64,000 bases of DNA. Source: DATAFF01 sp963744915 (GTDB lineage: Bacteria; Pseudomonadota; Alphaproteobacteria; Rhizobiales; Aestuariivirgaceae). The DNA is taken from contig CAVUUY010000023.1 of assembly GCA_963744915.1 (NCBI GenBank), forward strand, positions 62,001 through 126,000. Direction: 5' to 3'. The notes under the pieces are model-generated. The model was not told the DNA's origin and did no database searches. It worked only from the letters and a program-made list of their open reading frames with translations. Positions 9,735 through 18,457 of this stretch are shown here, one piece after another. The translations under genes were made by a program, and so were the position numbers. Numbering within the stretch: position 1 is the first letter of the stretch; each line of letters starts with the position of its first letter.

Positions 9735-9920
9735 GAAATCGGTCTACAAGGCTATCAGGCTCGCGTTTGATGGCAGGCAGGGTGCAAGCCGTCAGACCAT
9801 AGCGAGCCGAAGCGGCGAAATGCACGCAGCCATTGGTCCACACGATAAAATCGAAGAGGAGGTCCGCGACCTATCAGGATTGCTATCCAAGCAATTCAGT
9901 TCCGCTTTTGTCTGGGGGGA
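9634..9920 (+). other. Out-of-frame middle segment of the modular repeat protein
   Basis: Between the two long open frames the repeat module continues in the third forward phase. From 9634 the reading VELSKRLLDTIESGSVEDYL ... EEEVRDLSGLLSKQFSSAF matches the neighbouring modules residue for residue in pattern (FDSIEEGNVERYIASL and FDSIEAGDAQGYVASL). Entry needs removal of one base between 9634 and 9651. Exit to the next frame needs one extra G in the six-G run 9914-9919, giving a junction that reads on into VQAEPKPRALKRRG. The two shifts cancel, so the ancestral gene was one frame from 7176 to 11540 (about 1450 aa). Confidence 0.6.
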
Positions 9921-11540
9921 GTGCAGGCAGAACCAAAGCCCCGTGCTCTCAAGAGGCGCGGCGCCGCGCGACAGGCGCAACCAATGACCGCTCCGCCACG
10001 CGACAAGGGCTCTGACCTCGCACCTGTGCGCCGACGGAGGCCGCAAGCGCTGCCGCCAAAGCCGCAGGAACCAGCCCCGATTCCACAGATCATATTGGCT
10101 GGACCGGAGCAGGCGCAGGTTTTGCCCGATAAGGTCCCTGTCGAAAAGATCGCGGACGTTGAAGCAACCGCGAAGAAGCTGTTCGATTCGATCGAGGCCG
10201 GGGACGCCCAGGGCTATGTCGCGAGCCTTGAATTACTGGATAAACTAAATAAGGACGATGATATCAACGTTGACAACGCCCTCTCGGAGGCTCTCGATCT
10301 CAGGTCGAAGTCTAGCCTGGGTGATATATTTAATAATAGCGAGAGAGTTCACAAATCGGTCGCCAAATGGAAAGACGTCGACCCGTCGATTCGCGAATTG
10401 TCTGAACAGTTCACGAAGCAACTCGGTGCCGCTGTCGAGAGGCCGGCAACCCAGACCGGCGCTCGACAGAAGCCCCCCATTCTCAAAAGGCGCGGCGCCG
10501 CGCGACCAATGAACGCTCCGCCACGCAACAATGGCGCTGACCCCGCAGCTGCGCGCCGACGGAGGCCGCAAGCGCTGCCGCCAAAGCCGCAGGAACCAGC
10601 CCCGATTCCACAGATCATATTGCCCGGACCGGAGCAGGCGCAGGCGCAGGCTTTGCCCGATCGGAAAACTCAGGCCGTCAAGGATGCGGTTCGTCCGGAG
10701 CATGGTCGGGCACCTGAAGCGAATCAGGCACCCAGCCAACCGTCGATCGCTTGGAAGCCCGGCAAGAAGAGACCTGTTCAACCGGGATATCCGACAGTCG
10801 GACCGCGCTTAGGGCAGGGCAAGGTGAAAACGCCGCCAAAGGAGGTGACGTTGGGGAATGAACAATACGGAGCTTTGTTCGATCTGGTCGGGGATTCCTT
10901 GACGGCACAACGCCCCGAGACAGCAAGGCGTCTGGTAACGAAACCTCCCGTGAGTCCTGAGCCGACAACGGTCAACGGTGGCGACAGCCTCATATACTAC
11001 GATGCGGACGCACCAGTGCGTGTGAAAGAGTCTTCCCCCGTTCAGCAGCCGGTGTCGCTATCCGAAACGGCCAAGCGCGACCGCGCGAAATTTGCCGAGA
11101 ATCTTGTCGTGGCGTTCGATAACAAGAATTTCCTCGACCTCTTCGCCGCGTTGCATGGGCTCACCAAAAACATTGAGGATCACTCCTACAGGGAAGCCCT
11201 CCCGCCAGCCGTCGCGCCACTTCTTGAGAACCGGAAGGGGTGGAAGCGGAAGAAGACCAAGCAAAGGCTTCGAGATATCGATGCCACAATCAATACACTC
11301 GTGCAAGAGTTCGCAAGAAACAAACGTATTAGTGAGGAGAACAAAATAACGATCGCCAAGATCTTCAATACATGGATTCTTGTGAAGCCTAAATTTTCAG
11401 GCTTGGCAGTCTTCTCCACATCGGCGAACAGCAGCGATCTCAAAGCGGCGAGGGAAGCGTTGAACGAAATGTTCAGCCCTGACAAATTCCGCCCGGATCA
11501 GGATCCGGAAGATGTCGTGCCGGATTACCTGAAGAGCTAG
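9921..11540 (+). CDS. Modular repeat protein of unknown function, C-terminal part
   Basis: A 539-aa open frame from GTG 9921 that continues the preceding protein after a frameshift; 9921 is probably not a true start. It contains two near-identical Arg/Pro-rich linkers (RRRRPQALPPKPQEPAPIPQ at ~10028 and ~10553). A well-conserved module lies between them (VEATAKKLFDSIEAGDAQGY, ~10157). After a Pro/Thr-rich stretch there is a last diverged module (AKFAENLVVAFDNKNFLDLF, ~11086) and a basic C-terminus ending at TAG 11540. No enzyme motif is visible. Alternating helical modules and Pro-rich linkers would suit a scaffold, adhesin-like or secreted effector-type protein; this is a guess from architecture. 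Confidence 0.6.
   Translation: MQAEPKPRALKRRGAARQAQPMTAPPRDKGSDLAPVRRRRPQALPPKPQEPAPIPQIILAGPEQAQVLPDKVPVEKIADVEATAKKLFDSIEAGDAQGYVASLELLDKLNKDDDINVDNALSEALDLRSKSSLGDIFNNSERVHKSVAKWKDVDPSIRELSEQFTKQLGAAVERPATQTGARQKPPILKRRGAARPMNAPPRNNGADPAAARRRRPQALPPKPQEPAPIPQIILPGPEQAQAQALPDRKTQAVKDAVRPEHGRAPEANQAPSQPSIAWKPGKKRPVQPGYPTVGPRLGQGKVKTPPKEVTLGNEQYGALFDLVGDSLTAQRPETARRLVTKPPVSPEPTTVNGGDSLIYYDADAPVRVKESSPVQQPVSLSETAKRDRAKFAENLVVAFDNKNFLDLFAALHGLTKNIEDHSYREALPPAVAPLLENRKGWKRKKTKQRLRDIDATINTLVQEFARNKRISEENKITIAKIFNTWILVKPKFSGLAVFSTSANSSDLKAAREALNEMFSPDKFRPDQDPEDVVPDYLKS
10028..10097 (+). repeat. 70-bp perfect direct repeat, copy 1
   Basis: The segment 10028-10097 is identical to 10553-10622, and similarity continues on both sides with few changes. 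It encodes the Arg/Pro-rich linker RRRRPQALPPKPQEPAPIPQ. Copies lie 525 bp (175 codons) apart, equal to one module plus linker, so a recent in-frame unit duplication is the simplest explanation. Confidence 0.9.
10553..10622 (+). repeat. 70-bp perfect direct repeat, copy 2
   Basis: Second copy of the 70-bp repeat at 10028-10097. Downstream it continues as CCGGAGCAGGCGCAGG in both copies, with an extra GCGCAG unit here. The near-identity of synonymous positions points to a recent duplication or gene conversion and makes this gene prone to recombination and to assembly collapse. Confidence 0.9.
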
Positions 11541-11552
11541 CCTAGGGCTGCC

Positions 11553-14207
11553 TCACATCTCCCCCAGCGTGCGGGTGACGATCTCGTAGGTGTCGCGCGA
11601 CAGGCCTGAAGCGGCCGCAATCCGCTTCAGCGCCGCTTCGGCATGGCGGCGCCGGCGTTCCTCGAGCACCTTGTAGCTCTTGAAATTGCCGGCCAGCCGG
11701 GCCGCGAGCTGCGGATTCTTCGGATCGAGCGCTTCGACCACCGAGGCGAGGAGGTCGTACCCCGCCCCGTCGACGGCATTGAAGCCGACCGGGTTCATCC
11801 CGGCAAAGGTGCCGATGAGCGCCCGCACCCGGTTGGGCCGCGCCAGCGTGAACTCGCTGTGCCCCATCAGCGCCTTGACCCGCCGCGCCGCCTTGGCGGA
11901 GGGCACCTGGGCATTGAGCGCCAGCCATTTGTCGACCAGCAGATGGTCGCTGCGGTGCTTCTCGTAGAAGCGGTCGAGCGCTTCATCGCGCTCCGGCCGC
12001 TCGATCTGGATCAGCACCGACAGGGCCCCGACGAGATCGGTCATGTTGCGGGCAGTCGCAAAATGCTCGAGCGCCAGCGATGCCCCCTCGTCGGCATCGG
12101 CCGCCGCCAGCAGCCCGAGAATGCCATGGCGCAGCGCCCGCCGCCCGGCATTGAGCGGATCGGGGCTGTAGGTCGGATCGGGCTCGGCCCGCTGCCACGC
12201 CTCGAGCAGCCGCTTCTCGAGGATGCGCCCGCTCTCGCTTCGCAGCCACTCGCGCGCCCGATGCACGAGATCGGTGTCGACATCGCGGCCGATCTCGCCG
12301 GCAATGTCGCCTTCCCCGGGCGGCGACAGCAGCAGCGCAACGAACGCCGGCTCGAGCTCGCGGTCGTCGAGCGAGGCGCCAAGCGCCGCCGCAAAGCGCG
12401 ACGGGTCGGGCAGCGGCGCCCCCTCGGCCAGCGCCGGCATTGCCTCCATGATCAGCTTGCGGGCGATGGTCTGGCCGGCCTCCCACCGGTTGAAGCTGTC
12501 GCCGTCATGCGCCATCAGGAACAGGAGATCATTGTCGGTCAGATTCGAGGCGAGCTTGATCGGCGCCGAAAACGCCCGGTTGAGCGACAGCACCGGCCGC
12601 TCCTTGAGGCCGGTGAAGCGAAAGCTCTGGCTCCGCTCGGTAAGCTCGATCACCTGGCGGTTGATGATCCCCTTGCCGTCGAGCTTGAGCGGCAGATCCT
12701 CGCCATTGGCCCCCACCAGACCGATCGCCAGCGGAATATGGAACGGCGCCTTGACGGTCTGGCCAGGCGTTGCCGGCGTCGTCTGGGTCAGGGTCAGCGT
12801 GTAGCTGTGCCGCGTCTTGTCGTAGCTGCCCTCGGCGATCACCTCCGGCGTGCCCGCCTGCTCGTACCAGCGGAAGAACTGCGTCAGGTCGCGGCCGGAG
12901 GCGTCCGCCATCGCGCGCACGAAATCCTCGACCGCCGCTGCCTCGCCGTCATGCCGCTCGAAATAGAGGTCCATCCCCTTGCCGAACGCCTCGGCCCCGA
13001 GCAGCGTCTTCAGCATGCGGCACAGCTCGGCACCCTTCTCATACACCGTCGCCGTATAGAAATTGTTGATCTCGATATAGGAGGACGGCCGCACCGGATG
13101 GGCAAGGGGACCGGCATCTTCCGGGAATTGATGGGTCCTCAGCAGCCTGACGTCGCTGATCCGCTTGACCGGCCGCGACCGCACATCGCCGGTGAATTCC
13201 TGGTCGCGGAAGACCGTCAGCCCTTCCTTGAGGCAGAGCTGGAACCAGTCGCGGCAGGTGATGCGGTTCCCGGTCCAGTTGTGAAAATACTCATGGGCGA
13301 TGATGCCCTCGATGTTCCCATAGTCGGTGTCGGTCGCCGAATTGGGCAGGGCGAGGATGTATTTGTCGTTGAAGACGTTGAGCCCCTTGTTCTCCATCGC
13401 CCCCATGTTGAAGTCCGACACCGCGACGATCATGAAGAGGTCGAGGTCATATTCGCGGCCGAACGCCTCCTCGTCCCAGCGCATGGCGTGCTTCAGCGAC
13501 AGCATCGCATAGGCGCAGCGGTCCTCCTTGCCGGGCTCGACATAGATGCGCAGGCCGACCTCGCGGCCGGAGCGGGTGGTGAACCGGTCGGCGACATGGG
13601 CGAGCGTGCCGGCGACCAGCGCGAACAGATAGCTCGGCTTCGGATGGGGATCGTCCCACAGCGCGAAATGCCGGTCGCTGCCCTCGATGTCGCCCGATTG
13701 GACGAGATTGCCGTTGGAGAGCAGCACCGGGCAGGCCGCCTTGTCGCCCTCGATCCTGACCCGGTAGCGGGCGAGCACGTCCGGCCGGTCCATGAAATAG
13801 CAGATGCGGCGGAAACCCTCGGCCTCGCATTGCGTGCAATAGATCCCGTTGGTGAGATAAAGCCCGGAAAGCTCGCTGTTGCCCTGCGGGTTGCAGGTCG
13901 AGGAGATCTCGATCTTGACCTCGCGTGAAGGAATGTCGGCGAGCGTCAGCTTGCCGTCTTCGAAGGAGATCTGCTCCGGCTTGAGCGGCGCGCCGTCGAG
14001 ACTGGCGCTGCCGAAGGTCAGCGCCTCGCCATCGAGAACGATCGGTCCGCCAGGCTTGGGCGATTTCGGATTGGGCCGCATGGCGAGACGCGAGACCACC
14101 CGCGTCTCGACCGGATCCAGCCGGACGTCGAGCTCCACCCGATCGATGAGCCAGGGCGAGGGCTGATAGTCCTTGAGATGGATCGGCTGGGGGGTCTCGG
14201 TGCGCAT
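11553..14207 (-). CDS. pepN: Aminopeptidase N (M1 family)
   Basis: An 884-aa cytosolic zinc aminopeptidase that removes N-terminal residues from peptides; length matches the ~870-aa bacterial PepN class. The exopeptidase motif GAMENKG lies near residue 260 and the zinc motif HEYFHNWTGNR near 297, with the third ligand in LKEGLTVFRDQEF about 18 residues later. The C-terminal helical DUF3458-type domains follow (LTDNDLLFLMAHDGDSFNRW). Of two in-phase ATGs, 14207 is preferred because GGAAGGG lies 6 nt upstream; 14213 abuts that SD. It ends 12 nt from the repeat-protein gene, and the two are convergent. The upstream 107 nt is shared with the divergent hpaB-like gene. Confidence 0.96.
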   Translation of the reverse strand: MRTETPQPIHLKDYQPSPWLIDRVELDVRLDPVETRVVSRLAMRPNPKSPKPGGPIVLDGEALTFGSASLDGAPLKPEQISFEDGKLTLADIPSREVKIEISSTCNPQGNSELSGLYLTNGIYCTQCEAEGFRRICYFMDRPDVLARYRVRIEGDKAACPVLLSNGNLVQSGDIEGSDRHFALWDDPHPKPSYLFALVAGTLAHVADRFTTRSGREVGLRIYVEPGKEDRCAYAMLSLKHAMRWDEEAFGREYDLDLFMIVAVSDFNMGAMENKGLNVFNDKYILALPNSATDTDYGNIEGIIAHEYFHNWTGNRITCRDWFQLCLKEGLTVFRDQEFTGDVRSRPVKRISDVRLLRTHQFPEDAGPLAHPVRPSSYIEINNFYTATVYEKGAELCRMLKTLLGAEAFGKGMDLYFERHDGEAAAVEDFVRAMADASGRDLTQFFRWYEQAGTPEVIAEGSYDKTRHSYTLTLTQTTPATPGQTVKAPFHIPLAIGLVGANGEDLPLKLDGKGIINRQVIELTERSQSFRFTGLKERPVLSLNRAFSAPIKLASNLTDNDLLFLMAHDGDSFNRWEAGQTIARKLIMEAMPALAEGAPLPDPSRFAAALGASLDDRELEPAFVALLLSPPGEGDIAGEIGRDVDTDLVHRAREWLRSESGRILEKRLLEAWQRAEPDPTYSPDPLNAGRRALRHGILGLLAAADADEGASLALEHFATARNMTDLVGALSVLIQIERPERDEALDRFYEKHRSDHLLVDKWLALNAQVPSAKAARRVKALMGHSEFTLARPNRVRALIGTFAGMNPVGFNAVDGAGYDLLASVVEALDPKNPQLAARLAGNFKSYKVLEERRRRHAEAALKRIAAASGLSRDTYEIVTRTLGEM

Positions 14208-14314
14208 CAGCATCCCTTCCGGTTCAGATCCGCCGCCGGCGGACCCCGTCTTTCCTTCCTAAGGATCAGGGCTTAGCCTGTCGACCGTCAAGCGTCGTGG
14301 CAGGAGCATTGGAC

Positions 14315-15790
14315 ATGATCAGGACCGGCAATCAATATCGCGATTCGGTCCGCGACGGCCGCGCGGTCTGGATCAATGGCGAGCGGGTCCGCGACGTGAC
14401 CGCGCACCCTGCTTTCCGCCCGGTGGTCGACATCCGGGCCCGGATCTACGACATGGCCCATGACCCGGCGACGCGCGAGCGCATGTCCTACGAGGAGGAG
14501 GGCGAGCGCTACGCCATCGGTCTCAAGCTGCCCTTCGCCAAGGCCGACTGGCAGGCCAAGCGCGACGCCGTCGACCTCGTCACCCGCGACATCGGCGGAA
14601 TCGCCACCCGGGTCGGCGATGAAACCATCGGCGAAATGTGGTCGCTGTGGGACGGCAGCGACATCCTGAACGAGATCGATCCGCGCTTTGCCGAGAACAT
14701 TGCCCGCCACATTCGCCTCGCGATCGCCTCCGATCCGTTCCATGTCTCCGCCAACACCGATCCCAAGGGCGACCGCTCCAAGCGCCCGCAGGATCAGGAC
14801 CCCGACATGCTGGTGCATGTCGTGCGCGAGACCGATGCCGGTATCGTCATCCGCGGCGCCAAATACGAGACCGCGGCGGCCTATGCCAACCAGGCCTTCC
14901 TCAAGCCCACCATAGCCAATTGGGGCGACGCCAAGCTGTCGGACTATGCCCTGGGGTGCATTTTGCGCATGGATGCCCCCGGCGTGAAGCACATCTGCCG
15001 CAGCGGTTTCGCCGGCCGCGCCCCGGCCCGCGACTACCCGCTGTCCAACCGCTGCGACGAGATCGATTCGCTGGTGATCCTCGACAATGTGCTGATCCCC
15101 TGGGAGGACGTGCTGTTCTTCCGCCACACCCGCGCCGCTGCCTTCATCCGCCAGACTTTGCACCGCTATTCTGCCTTTCCCTTCGTCCAGCGCACCCTGT
15201 CCTTTGCCGATCTCCTGATCGGGGCGGCGCTGTGGAATCTGCGCCAGACCGGCCTCGACAAGCAGCAGGCGGTCCAGGAGAAGCTCGCCGAGCTTGCCGT
15301 CTGGCGCGAGGGCATCAATGCCCATCTGACGGCCGCCATCGCGCTGGCCGAGACCAGCCCGCGCGGCCTCGTCATGCCCAACCAGTCGCTGCTGTTCACC
15401 GGCCGCGTCCACGCCATGACCGGACTGGCACGCGCCATTCATACCGCCCGCGAACTGTGCGGCGGGCAGATCTGCGTCACCCCTGATGCCGCCGCTTTCG
15501 ACGATCCCGAGACCAAGCCGTGGCTCGACAAGTTCTACACCATCAACGCGGAATGGGTCGCCGAGGACCGCCGCAAGCTGCTGGCGCTCGCCCGCGACCT
15601 CATCAACTCCGACTATGCCGGCCATCGCCTGACCTTCCAGCTGTTCGCCCAATCGCCACCTTTCGCCCATCTCGCCGCCGTCTACCGCACGTTCGACTGG
15701 GATGGGCCGCTTGACGCCGCCGAGCGGGCGGCCGGCCTGTCGGCCCGGGTCCGCGGGACCGGCAAAAACGTGGAGAAGCCAGCATCATGA
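14315..15790 (+). CDS. 4-hydroxyphenylacetate 3-hydroxylase (HpaB)-family flavin monooxygenase
   Basis: 491 aa, close to HpaB (about 520), with the acyl-CoA-dehydrogenase-like fold of two-component FADH2 monooxygenases. N-terminal RTGNQYRDSVRDGRAVWING, the SANTDPKGDRSKRP segment, DIDSL-type ...IDSLVILDNVLIPWEDVLF and C-terminal HTARELCGGQICVTPD are recognisable family landmarks. Family members hydroxylate phenols or related rings using FADH2 from a separate reductase; no reductase gene is in the window. AGGAG (10 nt upstream) supports ATG 14315. It overlaps the following ridA gene by 4 nt, so the oxygenase, RidA and DUF1028 hydrolase are probably one pathway. The natural substrate is unknown. 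Confidence 0.85.
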   Translation: MIRTGNQYRDSVRDGRAVWINGERVRDVTAHPAFRPVVDIRARIYDMAHDPATRERMSYEEEGERYAIGLKLPFAKADWQAKRDAVDLVTRDIGGIATRVGDETIGEMWSLWDGSDILNEIDPRFAENIARHIRLAIASDPFHVSANTDPKGDRSKRPQDQDPDMLVHVVRETDAGIVIRGAKYETAAAYANQAFLKPTIANWGDAKLSDYALGCILRMDAPGVKHICRSGFAGRAPARDYPLSNRCDEIDSLVILDNVLIPWEDVLFFRHTRAAAFIRQTLHRYSAFPFVQRTLSFADLLIGAALWNLRQTGLDKQQAVQEKLAELAVWREGINAHLTAAIALAETSPRGLVMPNQSLLFTGRVHAMTGLARAIHTARELCGGQICVTPDAAAFDDPETKPWLDKFYTINAEWVAEDRRKLLALARDLINSDYAGHRLTFQLFAQSPPFAHLAAVYRTFDWDGPLDAAERAAGLSARVRGTGKNVEKPAS

Positions 15791-16209
15791 CTCACGAGCG
15801 CCTGAGGCCTTTCAACACCAGGAACACCTATCCCAACCAACGGCTGGACAATGACTTGTGCCAGGCAGTGGTTGCGCGCGGCGCTGTGGTGTTTCTCCGC
15901 GGCCAGGTGGGCCAGGACCTCGAGACCGCGGAATCCGTCGGGCTCGGCGACCCGGCTGCCCAGGCCGACCAGGCGATGCGCAACGTCGCGCAACTCCTGA
16001 GCGAGGCCGGATCCTCGCTCGACCATATCTGCCGCATCCAGGTCTATCTCGTCGACCGCGCCCACCGCGAGGCGGTCTATCAGACGATCGGCCGCTGGCT
16101 GAAGGGTGTCTTTCCGGTGTCGACCGGCCTCATCGTCCAGGGCCTCGCCCGCCCCGAATGGCTGATGGAGATCGAGGTCACCGCCGTCATCCCGGAGCCT
16201 GCGCCATGA
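15787..16209 (+). CDS. RidA/YjgF/UK114-family enamine/imine deaminase
   Basis: A 140-aa protein of the RidA family, which hydrolyses reactive enamines/imines or deaminates aminoacrylate-type intermediates. The C-terminal family signature region with the catalytic Arg appears as CRIQVYLVDRAHREAVYQ and the glutamate-bearing strand as WLMEIEVTAV. It starts inside the stop of the monooxygenase gene (ATGA) and overlaps the DUF1028 gene by 4 nt. In catabolic operons RidA paralogues often process imines formed by oxygenases or Mo-hydroxylases, which would fit here; that role is inferred from context. Confidence 0.9.
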   Translation: MTHERLRPFNTRNTYPNQRLDNDLCQAVVARGAVVFLRGQVGQDLETAESVGLGDPAAQADQAMRNVAQLLSEAGSSLDHICRIQVYLVDRAHREAVYQTIGRWLKGVFPVSTGLIVQGLARPEWLMEIEVTAVIPEPAP

Positions 16210-16883
16210 CGTTCTCGATCGTCGGCCGCTGCGCCCGCAGCGGCATGCTGGGGGTCGCCATCACCACCTCCTCGATCGCCGTCGGGGCGCGCTGTCCCCA
16301 TGTCCGCGCCGCGACCGGTGCGGTCGCCACCCAGAACATCACCGACCCGGCGCTCGGCCCGCTGGTGCTCGATCACATCGCCGCCGGCGCGGATGCCGCC
16401 ACCGCCATAACCCGGGCGCTTTCCGAACGGCCTCACCCCGCCTTCCGTCAGCTGGCGGTCGTCGACCGTGAGGGACGCAGCGCCCATTTCACCGGCGAGC
16501 GGATTCTGGGCTGCCATGCCGTGGCGAGCGGCCCGGGATTCGTCGCCGCCGGCAATCTACTCGCCTCCCAGGCGGTTCCCAAGGCCATGGCCGAGGCCTT
16601 CGTGGCCGGCGCGGCGGACCACCTGGGGGAGCGGCTGCTCAAGGCGCTGGAGGCGGGGCTCGCGGCCGGCGGCGAGGAAGGCCCGGTGCATTCGGCCGCC
16701 TTGATCGTTGCCGACGTCCAGCCCTTCCCGCTCGTCGACCTGCGCGTCGACTGGGATGACGCGGCGCCGGTCGCCGCCCTGCGCCGATTGTGGGCCGACT
16801 ACCGGCCCCAGATGGAGGCCTATCTGATGCGGGCGATCGATCCGACGCGGGCCCCGAGCTATGGCGTCGCCGGCGACCGTTGA
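16206..16883 (+). CDS. DUF1028 Ntn-hydrolase-like protein
   Basis: A 225-aa DUF1028 family protein recognised by the N-terminal MTFSIVGRCARSGMLGVAIT, the TQNITDP segment and the GNLLASQAVPKAM region. The family has an Ntn-hydrolase-like fold, with an N-terminal Thr/Ser expected to matter, and is often encoded in amide or heterocycle catabolic operons; its biochemical activity is poorly defined. The start overlaps the ridA stop by 4 nt (ATGA). An 86-nt gap separates it from xdhA, so the two sets may be co-transcribed or separately initiated. Confidence 0.85.
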   Translation: MTFSIVGRCARSGMLGVAITTSSIAVGARCPHVRAATGAVATQNITDPALGPLVLDHIAAGADAATAITRALSERPHPAFRQLAVVDREGRSAHFTGERILGCHAVASGPGFVAAGNLLASQAVPKAMAEAFVAGAADHLGERLLKALEAGLAAGGEEGPVHSAALIVADVQPFPLVDLRVDWDDAAPVAALRRLWADYRPQMEAYLMRAIDPTRAPSYGVAGDR

Positions 16884-16969
16884 GGCGGCCCGTTCCGTCA
16901 TTTTGCTCTTTTGCCGCCGGTGCGATTCAGCGACAATGACCCCATTGGGGACCCGTGGGATGTGAGTCG

Positions 16970-18457
16970 ATGCGCCGAGCAATACGCTTCCTGCGCGCTG
17001 GCAGTGTCGTTGAGCTGGCCGATTTCGCGCCGGATGCGACTTTGCTCGACCATCTCCGCCATGTCGACCGGCGGACCGGCAGCAAGGAAGGCTGCGGCCG
17101 CGGCGAATGCGGTTCCTGCACGGTCGCTCTCGGCTCGGGCCGCGACGGCGCCATGGTCTACCGGCCGGTCAATGCCTGCATGACGCTTCTCGGCACCCTG
17201 GACGGCAAGGAGCTGGTGACCATCGAGGATGTCTCGGGGCGCACTGCCAAGCCGCATCCGGTCCAGGAGGCGCTGCTCGGCCACCACGCCTCGCAATGTG
17301 GTTTCTGCACGCCGGGAATGGTCATGGCGCTGTTCACCCTGTTCCACAGCGACGTCACGGTTGACCGCCACCGCGCCGCCGCCTGGCTCACCGGCAACCT
17401 TTGCCGCTGCACCGGCTACCGTCCCATCATCGATGCCGCGGTTTCCGCCTGCAGCGCCGCACCGCCGCGCCGCGACGGCTTCGCCAATGCCGCCCGCCGC
17501 ACCCTGCGCCAGCTTGCCGCCATCGCTGACGATCAAGATATCGTGGTGGGCGACGACCGCCGCTTCTTTGCCGCCCCCGCGAGCCTTGATCGCCTTGCCG
17601 CCCTGGTCGACCGCCACCATGACGCCATTCTGGTCGCCGGCGCCAGCGATGTGCTGCACAAGGCCGCGCGCGACCATGGCACTCTCGCCAAGATCATCCA
17701 TCTCGGGCGCGTTCCGGAACTGTGCCGAATCACCGAAACCGCGGCGGCTTTTACGGTGGGAGCCGGGGTTCCCATCGCCGCGCTGGAGCCGGCAATGGCC
17801 GCCATCGATCCCGACCTCGGCGCACTCTGTCGCCGCTTCGGAGCGGGCCAGGTCCGTGCCGTCGCCACGCTCGGCGGCAATCTTGCGAGCGCCGACCCGG
17901 CCTGCGACCTGCCGCCCGCGCTGATGGCGCTCGGGGCCATGCTCGAGCTTCGGCATGACGGTCGCCTGCGCCGCCTGCCGATCGAGGAGTATTTTCTCGG
18001 ACCCGGCCGGCAGGACCGCAGCCGCGGCGAGTTCATCACCGAGGTGACGGTGCCGAAGCTCGCCACCGACCAGCTCTTTCGCTGCTACAAGGTGACCAAG
18101 CGTTACGACAATGACCGCGCCATTCTGGTAGGCGCTTTCCGCTTCACTCTCGAACGCGGCGTGATCGCCGCCCTGCGTATCGCCTTTGCCGGCCTCGCCC
18201 CGGTGCCCAAACGAGCCCTCGTTGCCGAGCGGAGCCTGCGCGGCCTCAGCCTCGCCGAACGCGGCCCGTGGGCCGGCGCCATCGCCATGCTCAGCGAGGA
18301 TTTCGCCCCGCCGAGCGATGAGCGCGCCTCGGCCGCCTATCGCCTCGACACCGCCAAGGCGCTGCTGCTCAAGGCCTTGACCGAGGTGCGCGGCGCCGCC
18401 TCCGCATCAACCCGCATCGCTGAGCCGCGGGAGGTGCTGCTTGAGCATCTCGCTTAA
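16970..18457 (+). CDS. xdhA: Xanthine dehydrogenase small subunit (2Fe-2S/FAD)
   Basis: A 495-aa subunit of a molybdenum hydroxylase. The N-terminal plant-type [2Fe-2S] site is GCGRGECGSC (C42, C47, C50). The second cluster has QCGFCTPGM and LCRCTGYRP. The FAD domain (about residues 190-360) includes AVATLGGNLASADPACDLPP, and a CODH-type C-terminal domain follows. It passes electrons from the Mo site to NAD+. ATG 16970 has a weak TGTGAG upstream; GTG 16955 is an alternative. The following xdhB starts 17 nt inside this gene, so the subunits are translationally coupled. Confidence 0.93.
   Translation: MRRAIRFLRAGSVVELADFAPDATLLDHLRHVDRRTGSKEGCGRGECGSCTVALGSGRDGAMVYRPVNACMTLLGTLDGKELVTIEDVSGRTAKPHPVQEALLGHHASQCGFCTPGMVMALFTLFHSDVTVDRHRAAAWLTGNLCRCTGYRPIIDAAVSACSAAPPRRDGFANAARRTLRQLAAIADDQDIVVGDDRRFFAAPASLDRLAALVDRHHDAILVAGASDVLHKAARDHGTLAKIIHLGRVPELCRITETAAAFTVGAGVPIAALEPAMAAIDPDLGALCRRFGAGQVRAVATLGGNLASADPACDLPPALMALGAMLELRHDGRLRRLPIEEYFLGPGRQDRSRGEFITEVTVPKLATDQLFRCYKVTKRYDNDRAILVGAFRFTLERGVIAALRIAFAGLAPVPKRALVAERSLRGLSLAERGPWAGAIAMLSEDFAPPSDERASAAYRLDTAKALLLKALTEVRGAASASTRIAEPREVLLEHLA

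Noticed and set aside
6916..11552. Insertion sequence or prophage carrying the modular repeat gene
   Set aside because: No transposase, integrase, terminal inverted repeats, target duplication or tRNA edge could be seen around the AT-richer segment.
11643..13928. A 761-codon open frame on the plus strand opposite pepN
   Set aside because: It is antisense to a clear M1 peptidase, has no family match by eye, is rich in Arg/His/Gly in the manner of high-GC shadow frames, and lacks an SD.
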